A model generated the notes under the pieces. That model was not told the origin of the DNA. It did not search any database and saw only the letters and a program-made list of their open reading frames with translations. From NCBI GenBank assembly GCA_025936015.1, contig JAICUE010000058.1, positions 1 to 10,203 on the forward strand: a stretch of DNA of 10,203 nucleotides. The letters are read 5' to 3'. The position numbers were made by a program, and so were the translations under genes. This stretch comes from Gemmatimonadaceae bacterium (GTDB taxonomy: Bacteria > Gemmatimonadota > Gemmatimonadetes > Gemmatimonadales > Gemmatimonadaceae). Shown piece by piece: positions 5,053 through 10,203 of the stretch; positions within the stretch are counted from its first letter, which is position 1, and each line of letters opens with the position of its first letter.

Positions 5053-7152
5053 GTGTCGCCGTTGCCACCACTCGCAGATATCCGTGCCGCTGCCGCGCCG
5101 GCCGTGGTGATTCTCGGCAACGACGCGATCCTCGCCGCGCGACCCGCGACACCCGTCCAGCTCGCTCACGCTGCGCTCGCCGCCGGATTTCGCGCGGTCG
5201 TCCCCGCGAGCTGGGGCGACGAGCTCGTCGCCGCCGCGACGCTGGATGCCATCGCCGGCCGCGCGACGCGGCCCGCCATTCATTGCGCCTGTCCGCACGT
5301 TGCGCGCCGCGTACTCGCGGTCGGATCCGAGCTTGCTCCGCACCTCGTGTCGCTCGTCGCTCCGCCCGTCGCCGCGGCGCGATATCTCCGTCTTCATTCC
5401 GTCGGCGAGCTTCGCGTCACCTATGTCGGCCGCTGCCCCGCAGCATCCGATGACGCGATCGATGCACGGCTCACTCCCGAGGAATTCCTCGCGCAGCTTG
5501 CCGACCGCGACATCGATCTCGATGCGCAGCCGGAAGTATTCGAGTCCGTTATTCCTCCGGACCGTCGACGGCACCTTTCGCTCGCCGGCGGAATTCCCTC
5601 TCCGGAGGTGTTGTGGGCACGTGACCGGTTTGTCGTCGAGACGATGAAGAGTTCCGACTTCGCGGCGGAGCTGGCGAATCTCGTGCTCGGCCGCAAGGAC
5701 GCGCTGATCGACCCGGCCCCCGTCGTCGGGTGTGTGTGTTCGGGCGCGGTGCGCGGCGTCGAATCGGGAGATGTCCGGGCTGCAGTCTCCGCGCTCGAGC
5801 CGCCGCGCTCCGCCCACCCGATCGTCGCTGAAAGCAGCGCGTTGGCCCTCGAGCTCCCGTTACCGACGATCGCCCGGGTGGCGGCCGACCTCGTGGCTGA
5901 CGCCAGCGTCGCCGCTTCAGCAAGGGAACCGCGAACGATCACCGCGCCGTTAGGCGCGTTAGGCGACTCGCCGCCGCCCCCGCCGGCCGTGCCGAACCGC
6001 CGGCCTCGTCTCACGCCGCCGGGCGTGCCGGCGGTCGCGGCGGAGCCAGCGGCGACTCTGGCGCGCGAGAGTCAGCCGCCGCGGCGCCGGTCGCCCCTCG
6101 GTACGCAGCGGGTCGTGCCCGGCGCGGTTCCGGTGGCAAGCGACAGCGAAGGCAGGATCCTACCGCGCGCGTACGTCGCCCGGCGGCGATCGCCGCGATC
6201 GGGAATTCCGGTCGTCAGCGACAGCTCGCTCGACCGCGGCGCTCTCGACTCGGACGAAGTCGCTCAGCCATCGGCGCCGACGCCGACCGTTCCGGACAGT
6301 GAGCGCCCGATGGCTCGGAGCGTGGAGCCACCGGCTCCGGCCGCGGCACTCTCCACGTCGCCGATCGCGGCCGCAGCTGCGGCCGAGACGGCGACGCCAG
6401 CCGTAGCAAGGGCGGAGGCGGCCGCGCCCCCGGTAGTCGCCTCGGCGCCGATTCCAGCAGCGGTGGCCACGCCTAACGTTGTCGCGGGGGCGCCGCTCGG
6501 TGGCGAAGTCCCCGCTGCGGGAAGGCGCGCCTTCCTCGTGGCCGCGGGCGCCCTGGCCGGAGTCGGATTGCTCCTCGGTGTAGCCATCGGCTATTCCGTC
6601 GCGCACCGCCGGCCTGCCGGTTCGGTTGCGGTCGAACCGGGTGATCGCGGCAGCGACTCCCTCGCCGCCGGCGCCGAGCAACGTTCGCAGGGAGTCCGCG
6701 AGTCGGTCTCTGCTGGCGGGATCGCGTTGCCCACCGGTACGACGCGTCCGCAGCCGACTCGCTCGGCGGCACGTCCGCCCGGTGGCCGTCAGACGGCGAC
6801 AACGACAGCACGTCGCGCAACCTCGGGTCGGTCGAACACGCTGCCCGCTGCCAGTTCGCCCGCGCCTCCCGCGACCGCTGCTACCAGTGCGACCACTGCG
6901 GGGGCCGCCTCCCCACCCGCCAAGGTGCCGGCTGCGCCAGCTCCGGCCGCCGTTGCCGCGCCGGATACGGCTGCAGTGCGTAGCCGCCGCGACTCGCTTG
7001 CTCGCGCAGAGTCGTTGGCGGCCGAGCGCCAATCGATTCGCCTCGAGATCGAGCGTCGGCGAGCGCGGCTCGACAGCATCGAACGGGCGCAGCGGCGCCT
7101 CGACAGCCTGCAGCGCGTGGATCAGGCGCAGACCAGGCCGCCACGCCGTTAG
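5053..7152 (+). CDS. Fusion: [FeFe]-hydrogenase-like domain, Pro/Ala linker, membrane helix, coiled coil
   Basis: 699 residues from a GTG start; the frame is open only back to 5008 and no clear Shine-Dalgarno is seen. Residues about 1-245 resemble the large-subunit C-terminal (H-cluster) domain of [FeFe] hydrogenases: AALAAGFRAVVPASWGDELV, a cysteine loop IHCACPH (C78, C80), SELAPHLVSLVAPPVAAAR, VTYVGRCPA (C128), LTPEEFLAQLADRDID, and PVVGCVCSGAV (C227, C229). The canonical L1, L2 and L3 cysteine motifs are altered: L3 has CxC in place of CxxxC, and L2 lacks the KK after the cysteine. Catalytic H2 chemistry is therefore unlikely and an Fe-S sensor or structural role more plausible. No ferredoxin domain precedes it. 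Residues about 300-490 are a disordered Pro/Ala/Arg linker, 493-516 one membrane helix, 520-640 another low-complexity stretch, and 643-690 an Arg/Glu/Leu coiled coil with repeated LDS. Fold assignment is by pattern; function is unknown. Confidence 0.75.
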   Translation: MSPLPPLADIRAAAAPAVVILGNDAILAARPATPVQLAHAALAAGFRAVVPASWGDELVAAATLDAIAGRATRPAIHCACPHVARRVLAVGSELAPHLVSLVAPPVAAARYLRLHSVGELRVTYVGRCPAASDDAIDARLTPEEFLAQLADRDIDLDAQPEVFESVIPPDRRRHLSLAGGIPSPEVLWARDRFVVETMKSSDFAAELANLVLGRKDALIDPAPVVGCVCSGAVRGVESGDVRAAVSALEPPRSAHPIVAESSALALELPLPTIARVAADLVADASVAASAREPRTITAPLGALGDSPPPPPAVPNRRPRLTPPGVPAVAAEPAATLARESQPPRRRSPLGTQRVVPGAVPVASDSEGRILPRAYVARRRSPRSGIPVVSDSSLDRGALDSDEVAQPSAPTPTVPDSERPMARSVEPPAPAAALSTSPIAAAAAAETATPAVARAEAAAPPVVASAPIPAAVATPNVVAGAPLGGEVPAAGRRAFLVAAGALAGVGLLLGVAIGYSVAHRRPAGSVAVEPGDRGSDSLAAGAEQRSQGVRESVSAGGIALPTGTTRPQPTRSAARPPGGRQTATTTARRATSGRSNTLPAASSPAPPATAATSATTAGAASPPAKVPAAPAPAAVAAPDTAAVRSRRDSLARAESLAAERQSIRLEIERRRARLDSIERAQRRLDSLQRVDQAQTRPPRR
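5948..5964 (+). repeat. Two adjacent copies of the CGTTAGGC motif
   Basis: CGTTAGGC occurs at 5948-5955 and again at 5957-5964. It is read in the hydrogenase-like gene as a Pro-Leu-Gly-Ala-Leu-Gly stretch, with both leucines encoded by TTA, a codon otherwise almost absent from this GC-rich window. Other copies (either strand) are at 1186-1193, 2873-2880, 3373-3380, 6471-6478, 7147-7154, 7185-7192 and 7337-7344, with 7-base versions at 1209-1215 and 8444-8450. Confidence 0.8.
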
Positions 7153-7192
7153 GCAAGCGGGTGCCGGCGTCGGCGCGCGGCGTTGCCTAACG
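7147..7192. terminator. Inverted repeat spanning two convergent stop codons
   Basis: CGTTAGGCAA (7147-7156) and TTGCCTAACG (7183-7192) are perfect 10-nt inverted repeats separated by 26 nt of very GC-rich sequence that can itself pair internally. The left arm holds the TAG stop of the hydrogenase-like gene and the right arm holds the TAG stop of the Smr gene. The arrangement could act as a shared terminator for convergent transcription. No T-tract is present, so intrinsic termination is not certain. Confidence 0.5.
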
Positions 7193-7804
7193 CGTACGGT
7201 TGTCGTCGGCGGCGAGCGCCCGACGAATGGCATCGCGCAGCCGCGTCTCCCGATCTTTGCCGGCGGGGATGCCGCGAATGAGCGCCGCGAACTGCGTCGC
7301 CATCTCCCGCTGGACGAACGATTCGCTCGCCTCCACGCCTAACGCGTCGAGCGAACGCTCGGCGAGGGCGCGAAGGAGCGTGGCGGTCTCCGGGTCGAGG
7401 CCGCCGAGCGTCGCGCCGCCGGGGATGTCGCTGCGCGGCGGCGCGGTCCGGCGGGCACTCTCCCAGAGCCGCCGCACCGGTGCGAGGGTGGCGACGAAGG
7501 ATCCAGGCGAATGCTCGACGAATAGATGGACGACGCCCTGGCGCTTGAGACGCCGGAGGGCCTTCTCGACGGCATCACGCACGACCGAAAATCCGCCGTC
7601 GCTGCCATTGCCTCGCCCCGTGATGATGAGGACCTCATCAGCGCCGCTCGTCTGGCGTTCGCGGAGCCAGGCGTTGGCGCGGCGTACCGCCTCGTCCGGG
7701 GTCGGCAAGCTCGCCCGCAGGTTGAGCGTTCGGTCTGCGCCGAATCGCGCTTCGTCAAAGGCGCGCTTCAACTCGATCAGACGTCGCCGATCGTAGGTGC
7801 TCAC
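7187..7804 (-). CDS. Smr-domain protein (small MutS-related)
   Basis: 205 residues from GTG 7804. The Smr core lies at about 25-112: LNLRASLPTPDEAVRRANAW, then EVLIITGRGNGSDGG, a helix VVRDAVEKALRRL, and VVHLFVEHSPGS. The ITGRGN segment is the family's conserved TGxG loop. The usual LDLHG motif is LNLRA here, so the histidine linked to nuclease activity is missing, and the final strand lacks the typical GGxGA pattern. Smr domains bind or nick nucleic acid; this one may be catalytically weakened. A C-terminal helical region (about 125-205, including LLRALAERSLDALGVEASE) has no recognised family. A TTG at 7876 would add 24 residues, but those use atypical codons and overlap the AT-rich promoter island, so GTG 7804 is preferred; neither has a clear ribosome-binding site. 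It is divergent from the AT-hook-like gene and convergent with the hydrogenase-like gene. Confidence 0.8.
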   Translation of the reverse strand: MSTYDRRRLIELKRAFDEARFGADRTLNLRASLPTPDEAVRRANAWLRERQTSGADEVLIITGRGNGSDGGFSVVRDAVEKALRRLKRQGVVHLFVEHSPGSFVATLAPVRRLWESARRTAPPRSDIPGGATLGGLDPETATLLRALAERSLDALGVEASESFVQREMATQFAALIRGIPAGKDRETRLRDAIRRALAADDNRTR

Positions 7805-7904
7805 GAAACGGTCATAGGAGTTGACATTGGTCCGGGAGGCGCGCGCCAATTTACGCGGTCGTCTGCAGATACTCAAAGACGAATGTGCACAACAGGCTCT
7901 GGCG

Positions 7905-7984
7905 CTGTCATAATTACCCTATTAAAATAGGAATAATCTAGCAGCAGTCCTGTTCCTTAAATATCCTAGAAATAAAGGATACAT
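7905..7984. promoter_or_regulatory. AT-rich divergent promoter island with two inverted repeats
   Basis: From about 7908 to 7982 the sequence is only about 31% G+C, against roughly two thirds elsewhere. It contains CCTATT-AA-AATAGG (7918-7931), a near-perfect operator-like palindrome. It also contains TATCCT (7962-7967) paired with AGGATA (7976-7981) around an 8-nt spacer. The second arm covers the Shine-Dalgarno of the downstream gene. It lies between the divergent Smr and AT-hook-like genes and presumably holds promoters for both, though no single -10/-35 pair stands out. No feature was recognised between 7805 and 7904 beyond the possible N-terminal extension of the Smr gene. Confidence 0.6.
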
Positions 7985-8449
7985 GTGGCTCGCGCCTATG
8001 ACATTGCAATAGCGGCACTTGCGCTTGGCGTCGAGCGGAAATGGCTCGACAACCTGACGTCACAGCATCGGCTCTCTGGAACCGAGCACGTTGCGCGCGG
8101 CGTTGCTCGGCGCTTGACAATGAACGCCCTTCTTTCGGCCGCGATCGTGCGGGATCTCAACCGGGATCTTGGCGTTTCCGTGACGCGGGCGGTCGAGCTG
8201 GCGGCAGGTGCGCTCGCCGATTCTCCGCGTGAAGTCGAGGATCGGCCGGATGTCGGTGGCCTGCGACCGGTCGGTGATCGCGGCGCTCCTGTTCGCGCCG
8301 TCATCTCGGTCGGTAACGCGGTCACGCTCGCGATCGATATCGAACGCGTCAGACTCGACATCGAGCACCGACTCATTGCGGTCATGGAAACCGTCGTTCC
8401 GCGGCGTCGCGGACGGCCATCCCGAAAAGAACGACGGGGCACCCGTTAG
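7985..8449 (+). CDS. Putative DNA-binding protein with HTH-like N-terminus and AT-hook-like C-terminus
   Basis: 154 residues, starting at GTG 7985 with AAGGA (7975-7979) 5 nt upstream. Residues about 4-75 are helical and look like a helix-turn-helix: IAALALGVERKWLDNLTSQH, then ARRLTMNALLSAAIVRDL and LGVSVTRAVELAAGAL. I recall similar proteins in Gemmatimonadota-like genomes, unnamed. A charged linker (80-100) leads to a predicted strand-helix segment (104-138, VISVGNAVTLAIDIERVRLD). The C-terminus has VPRRRGRPSRKERR, whose RGRP core flanked by basic residues is an AT-hook pattern for minor-groove binding of AT-rich DNA. An ATG at 7983 overlaps the GTG in another frame but meets a stop after nine codons. 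Its own upstream region is the only AT-rich stretch in the window, which invites an autoregulatory reading (inference). The TAG stop lies in the loop and stem of the terminator. Confidence 0.75.
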   Translation: MARAYDIAIAALALGVERKWLDNLTSQHRLSGTEHVARGVARRLTMNALLSAAIVRDLNRDLGVSVTRAVELAAGALADSPREVEDRPDVGGLRPVGDRGAPVRAVISVGNAVTLAIDIERVRLDIEHRLIAVMETVVPRRRGRPSRKERRGTR

Positions 8450-8459
8450 GGTGCCCCGT
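8434..8459. terminator. Bidirectional intrinsic terminator, 11-bp GC-rich stem
   Basis: ACGGGGCACCC (8434-8444) pairs perfectly with GGGTGCCCCGT (8449-8459) around loop GTTA. It overlaps the stop codon of the plus-strand gene (8447-8449). It is followed by TTT on the plus strand and, read on the minus strand, by a T-rich tail ending in TTCTTTT, so it should also terminate the cold-shock gene that ends at 8483. Confidence 0.88.
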
Positions 8460-8482
8460 TTGGCATCGAGCAGAAGCTCGAG

Positions 8483-8698
8483 TTACCGAGCGCCTGCCCG
8501 GGTGACGTTCTCCGCCGCCGGACCCTTCTGCCCTTCGACGATGTCGAATTCGACAGCATCACCTTCGGCGAGCGTCTTGAAGCCGCTGCCCTGAATCGCC
8601 GAGTAGTGCACGAAGCAATCCTTCGAGCCGTTGTCGGGGGTGATGAAGCCAAAACCCTTGGCGTCGTTGAACCACTTCACCTTGCCAGTCGTACGCAT
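8483..8698 (-). CDS. cspA: CspA-family cold-shock protein
   Basis: 71 residues, a single cold-shock domain at typical length. RNP1 is KGFGFI (14-19) and RNP2 is CFVHYSAI (28-35), with [12 protein letters not shown] at the start. Position 28 is Cys where most homologues have Val. These five-stranded OB-fold proteins bind single-stranded RNA and DNA as RNA chaperones. AGGAG at 8710-8706 lies 7 nt before the ATG at 8698. The family is certain; the symbol is generic because the paralogue (cspA, cspC and others) cannot be told from one window. A leader of about 75 nt probably precedes the coding region, as is common for cold-shock mRNAs, and the terminator at 8434-8459 closes the unit, so it appears monocistronic. 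Confidence 0.96.
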   Translation of the reverse strand: MRTTGKVKWFNDAKGFGFITPDNGSKDCFVHYSAIQGSGFKTLAEGDAVEFDIVEGQKGPAAENVTRAGAR

Positions 8699-8780
8699 TG
8701 CCTAGCTCCTGAAATACCGATGCCCACAGTGTGCGGGCTGTAACCGTGCGAACGATCACCATGACCGCCGCACGGGCTGC

Positions 8781-8808
8781 AATGTAGCAGCTTCGGCTGG
8801 AAGGGCAA
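8781..8808 (-). promoter_or_regulatory. Possible sigma70-type promoter for the cold-shock gene
   Basis: The minus strand reads TTGCCC (8808-8803) then TACATT (8786-8781) with a 16-bp spacer, each 4/6 to consensus. It would give a 5' leader of roughly 75 nt before the ATG at 8698. Such matches are not strong evidence alone. Confidence 0.35.
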
Positions 8809-8848
8809 CAGACGACTGCACACGAAGTTGGAATCGGCCCCAGCCATG

Positions 8849-9379
8849 TCAGCGAGGTGCGGCTTGCGGCGTCGTTGCGGAGCTTCCGGCCGGGATGCTC
8901 GGCGGTGGCGAGGGCGCCGCGGGCGCGGGCGGCGCCCCTCCGTCAATCTCACGGACCCCGGAAACGTAGAACTCCGTTTCACCAAAGCACGAGGTGGGAA
9001 CGCCTTTGTGCTGGCTGTAGCTCAAGGCGACCTGCTTCCCCATAGTCCGGTTGATCTCCTTCGCTACCGCGTCGTCGCGAACCGAGAAGCGAAAGATCTG
9101 GGGCGCGGCCCCAGGGATGTTGACCATCGCGAGCTCGCCCTCCCACGTCTTGCAGAGCCAGCCCGTACGCGAAAATTTCTGGACGTACCCGGGATGCTGG
9201 CCATTTTCGTAGGTGTAGCTCAGCGCGATCGCGATCCACAGTCCGATCACGACGACCGGACCGAGCACGAGCACCGCAAGAATTTTCCAGATCCAGTGCT
9301 TGCGTGACGGCCGTGCCGCCGGCGTGGGCGCTGCCGGTTCCGCGGGAGTGACGGGGTCGCGCTCGATATCGTCGGCCAT
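8849..9379 (-). CDS. Single-pass membrane protein of unknown function
   Basis: 176 residues from ATG 9379; a longer frame to 9454 adds an unlikely Pro/Cys-rich leader. An N-terminal Pro/Ala-rich tail and a basic patch (RPSRKHW) precede one membrane helix (about 30-54, WKILAVLVLGPVVVIGLWIA and onward). A conserved-looking extracytoplasmic domain follows: YTYENGQHPGYVQKFSRTGW, CKTWEGELAMVN, FRFSVRDDAVA, QVALSYSQHKGVPTSCFGET and YFVSGV-like FYVSGV. The 'sYxxGxRxGyvxKfSxkGwxcKTwEGel' pattern marks a widespread family of small membrane proteins sometimes labelled 6-phosphogluconate dehydrogenase in databases, apparently in error: there is no nucleotide-binding fold here. Cys76 and Cys131 may form a disulfide. 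A Pro/Ala tail ends the protein. No good ribosome-binding site precedes the ATG. It is divergent from ispG. Confidence 0.76.
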   Translation of the reverse strand: MADDIERDPVTPAEPAAPTPAARPSRKHWIWKILAVLVLGPVVVIGLWIAIALSYTYENGQHPGYVQKFSRTGWLCKTWEGELAMVNIPGAAPQIFRFSVRDDAVAKEINRTMGKQVALSYSQHKGVPTSCFGETEFYVSGVREIDGGAPPAPAAPSPPPSIPAGSSATTPQAAPR

Positions 9380-9554
9380 TGGAGGGAAAGCGAGTCTGGG
9401 TATGTGTGGCTGTCGCGCACAACATGGGCCGAATGGTGTCTGAGGGGAAGGCACACATCCCGGCCGATCCCGATCGTGTCGCGGGATGGCTACCTTTCAT
9501 GGGCGCACGATCGGTGTGATCGTGTCTCGCGCGATTCTTTTCGGGGTAACGGAC

Positions 9555-10203
9555 GTGGCTTTTGGAACACGCAGGGCGACGGTAACCGCGAACGTGGGCG
9601 GGGTCCTGATCGGATCCGCGCATCCCGTCGTGGTGCAGTCGATGACCAACACCGATACCGCGGACGCGGCATCGACCGCGGCGCAGGTCGAGGCGCTCGC
9701 GCGCGCTGGCTCGCAGCTGGTGCGCGTGACGGTGAACAACGACGAGGCCGCGGCTGCCGTCCCGGAAATCGTGCAACGGCTGCACGACGACGGCGTCGAC
9801 GTTCCGATCGTCGGGGACTTCCATTACAACGGCCATCTCCTGCTGAGGCGCCACGAGGAATGCGCGCGCGCGCTGTCGAAGTATCGCATCAACCCGGGCA
9901 ACGTCGGCGGGAAGCGGCGCGACGAGAATTTTCGCACGATCGTCCAGGTCGCGGTCGACCACGGCAAGCCGGTGCGCATCGGCGTGAACTGGGGTTCGCT
10001 CGACCAGGACCTGCTCACCGTGATGATGGACGAGAATGCCCGCGCCGGCAGCCCGCGCGATGCGCGCGACGTCTACATCGAGGCGATGCTCGAGAGTGCA
10101 CTGCGCTCCGCGATGCTCGCCGAGGAAACGGGACTGCGCCACGACCAGATCATCATTTCGGCGAAAGTCTCGCAGGTGCAGGACCTGGTGGACGTCTACC
10201 GCC
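9555..10203 (+). CDS. ispG: 4-hydroxy-3-methylbut-2-en-1-yl diphosphate synthase (IspG/GcpE), partial
   Basis: The gene runs off the right edge after about 216 codons. IspG reduces 2-C-methyl-D-erythritol 2,4-cyclodiphosphate to HMBPP, the penultimate step of the non-mevalonate isoprenoid pathway, in the cytosol with a [4Fe-4S] cluster. Diagnostic blocks are [89 protein letters not shown] and [14 protein letters not shown], all parts of the N-terminal TIM barrel. The cluster-binding cysteines are C-terminal and outside the window. The start is uncertain: GTG 9555 is preferred because GGGG lies 8-9 nt upstream and the length before [11 protein letters not shown] fits homologues. In-frame ATG 9486 and GTGs at 9516 and 9522 are also open. 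The 175 bp between this start and 9379 is the divergent promoter region; no operator was recognised there. Confidence 0.96.
   Translation, partial: MAFGTRRATVTANVGGVLIGSAHPVVVQSMTNTDTADAASTAAQVEALARAGSQLVRVTVNNDEAAAAVPEIVQRLHDDGVDVPIVGDFHYNGHLLLRRHEECARALSKYRINPGNVGGKRRDENFRTIVQVAVDHGKPVRIGVNWGSLDQDLLTVMMDENARAGSPRDARDVYIEAMLESALRSAMLAEETGLRHDQIIISAKVSQVQDLVDVYR

Noticed and set aside
5047..5817. 256-codon minus-strand frame opposite the hydrogenase-like domain
   Set aside because: Shadow frame of the better-supported plus-strand gene; no recognisable motif.
6160..7233. 357-codon minus-strand frame opposite the linker region
   Set aside because: Low-complexity Arg/Gly product mirroring the Pro/Ala linker; it also crosses the stop-codon inverted repeat and enters the Smr gene.
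7905..7984. AT-rich island as an inserted mobile element or attachment site
   Set aside because: It is under 100 bp, has no transposase, no flanking direct repeats and no tRNA nearby; a divergent promoter explains it better.
8979..10142. Long minus-strand open frame (about 387 codons) over ispG and the membrane protein
   Set aside because: It is antisense to the unmistakable ispG coding sequence and partly to the membrane protein gene; its product is Arg/His-rich with no domain, as expected from the mirrored frame of GC-rich DNA.

Overview
The window is GC-rich (roughly two thirds G+C), densely coded bacterial chromosome with no sign of phage, transposon, integron, CRISPR array or RNA gene. 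The protein families, GTG/TTG/CTG starts and gene types (a degenerate hydrogenase-like fusion protein, a lysine/alanine-rich histone-like protein, several small lineage-type hypotheticals) suggest a member of the Gemmatimonadota or a close relative. That assignment is inferred from the feel of the sequence, not from a database comparison.

Layout, left to right. At the left edge is the first 26 codons of a minus-strand gene resembling NHL-repeat/thioredoxin-like proteins. It is divergent from a NAPE-PLD-like metallo-beta-lactamase-fold hydrolase (185-1213, +). That gene converges, with stop codons overlapping, on a secreted lipoprotein with a probable concanavalin-like fold (1210-1878, -). Next are a small uncharacterised protein (2008-2259, +) and a histone H1-like basic protein (2337-2798, +), closed by a 19-bp perfect hairpin (2808-2849). 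A minus-strand cluster follows in transcription order: Crp/FNR-family regulator (4935-4192), single-domain rhodanese (4151-3771) and membrane-anchored alpha/beta hydrolase (3774-2875). The hydrolase apparently starts at a CTG overlapping the rhodanese stop. Divergent from this cluster is a 699-residue protein (5053-7152, +): a domain resembling the catalytic domain of [FeFe] hydrogenases, then a long Pro/Ala-rich linker, one membrane helix and a C-terminal coiled coil.

It converges on an Smr-domain protein (7804-7187, -), the two stop codons lying in the arms of one inverted repeat. The Smr gene is divergent, across a strikingly AT-rich promoter island, from a 154-residue putative DNA-binding protein ending in an AT-hook-like motif (7985-8449, +). 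A bidirectional terminator (8434-8459) separates that gene from a cold-shock protein (8698-8483, -). The window ends with a single-pass membrane protein of unknown function (9379-8849, -) and the 5' two thirds or so of ispG (9555 onward, +), the penultimate enzyme of the non-mevalonate isoprenoid pathway.

The most unusual signal does not belong to one gene. The octamer GCCTAACG/CGTTAGGC occurs nine times exactly plus twice as a 7-mer, where about 0.3-0.4 octamers are expected by chance. Six of the genes take their stop codon from it, and elsewhere it sits in frame inside coding sequence, supplying TTA leucine codons that are otherwise rare here. No gene-free stretch exceeds 300 bases.
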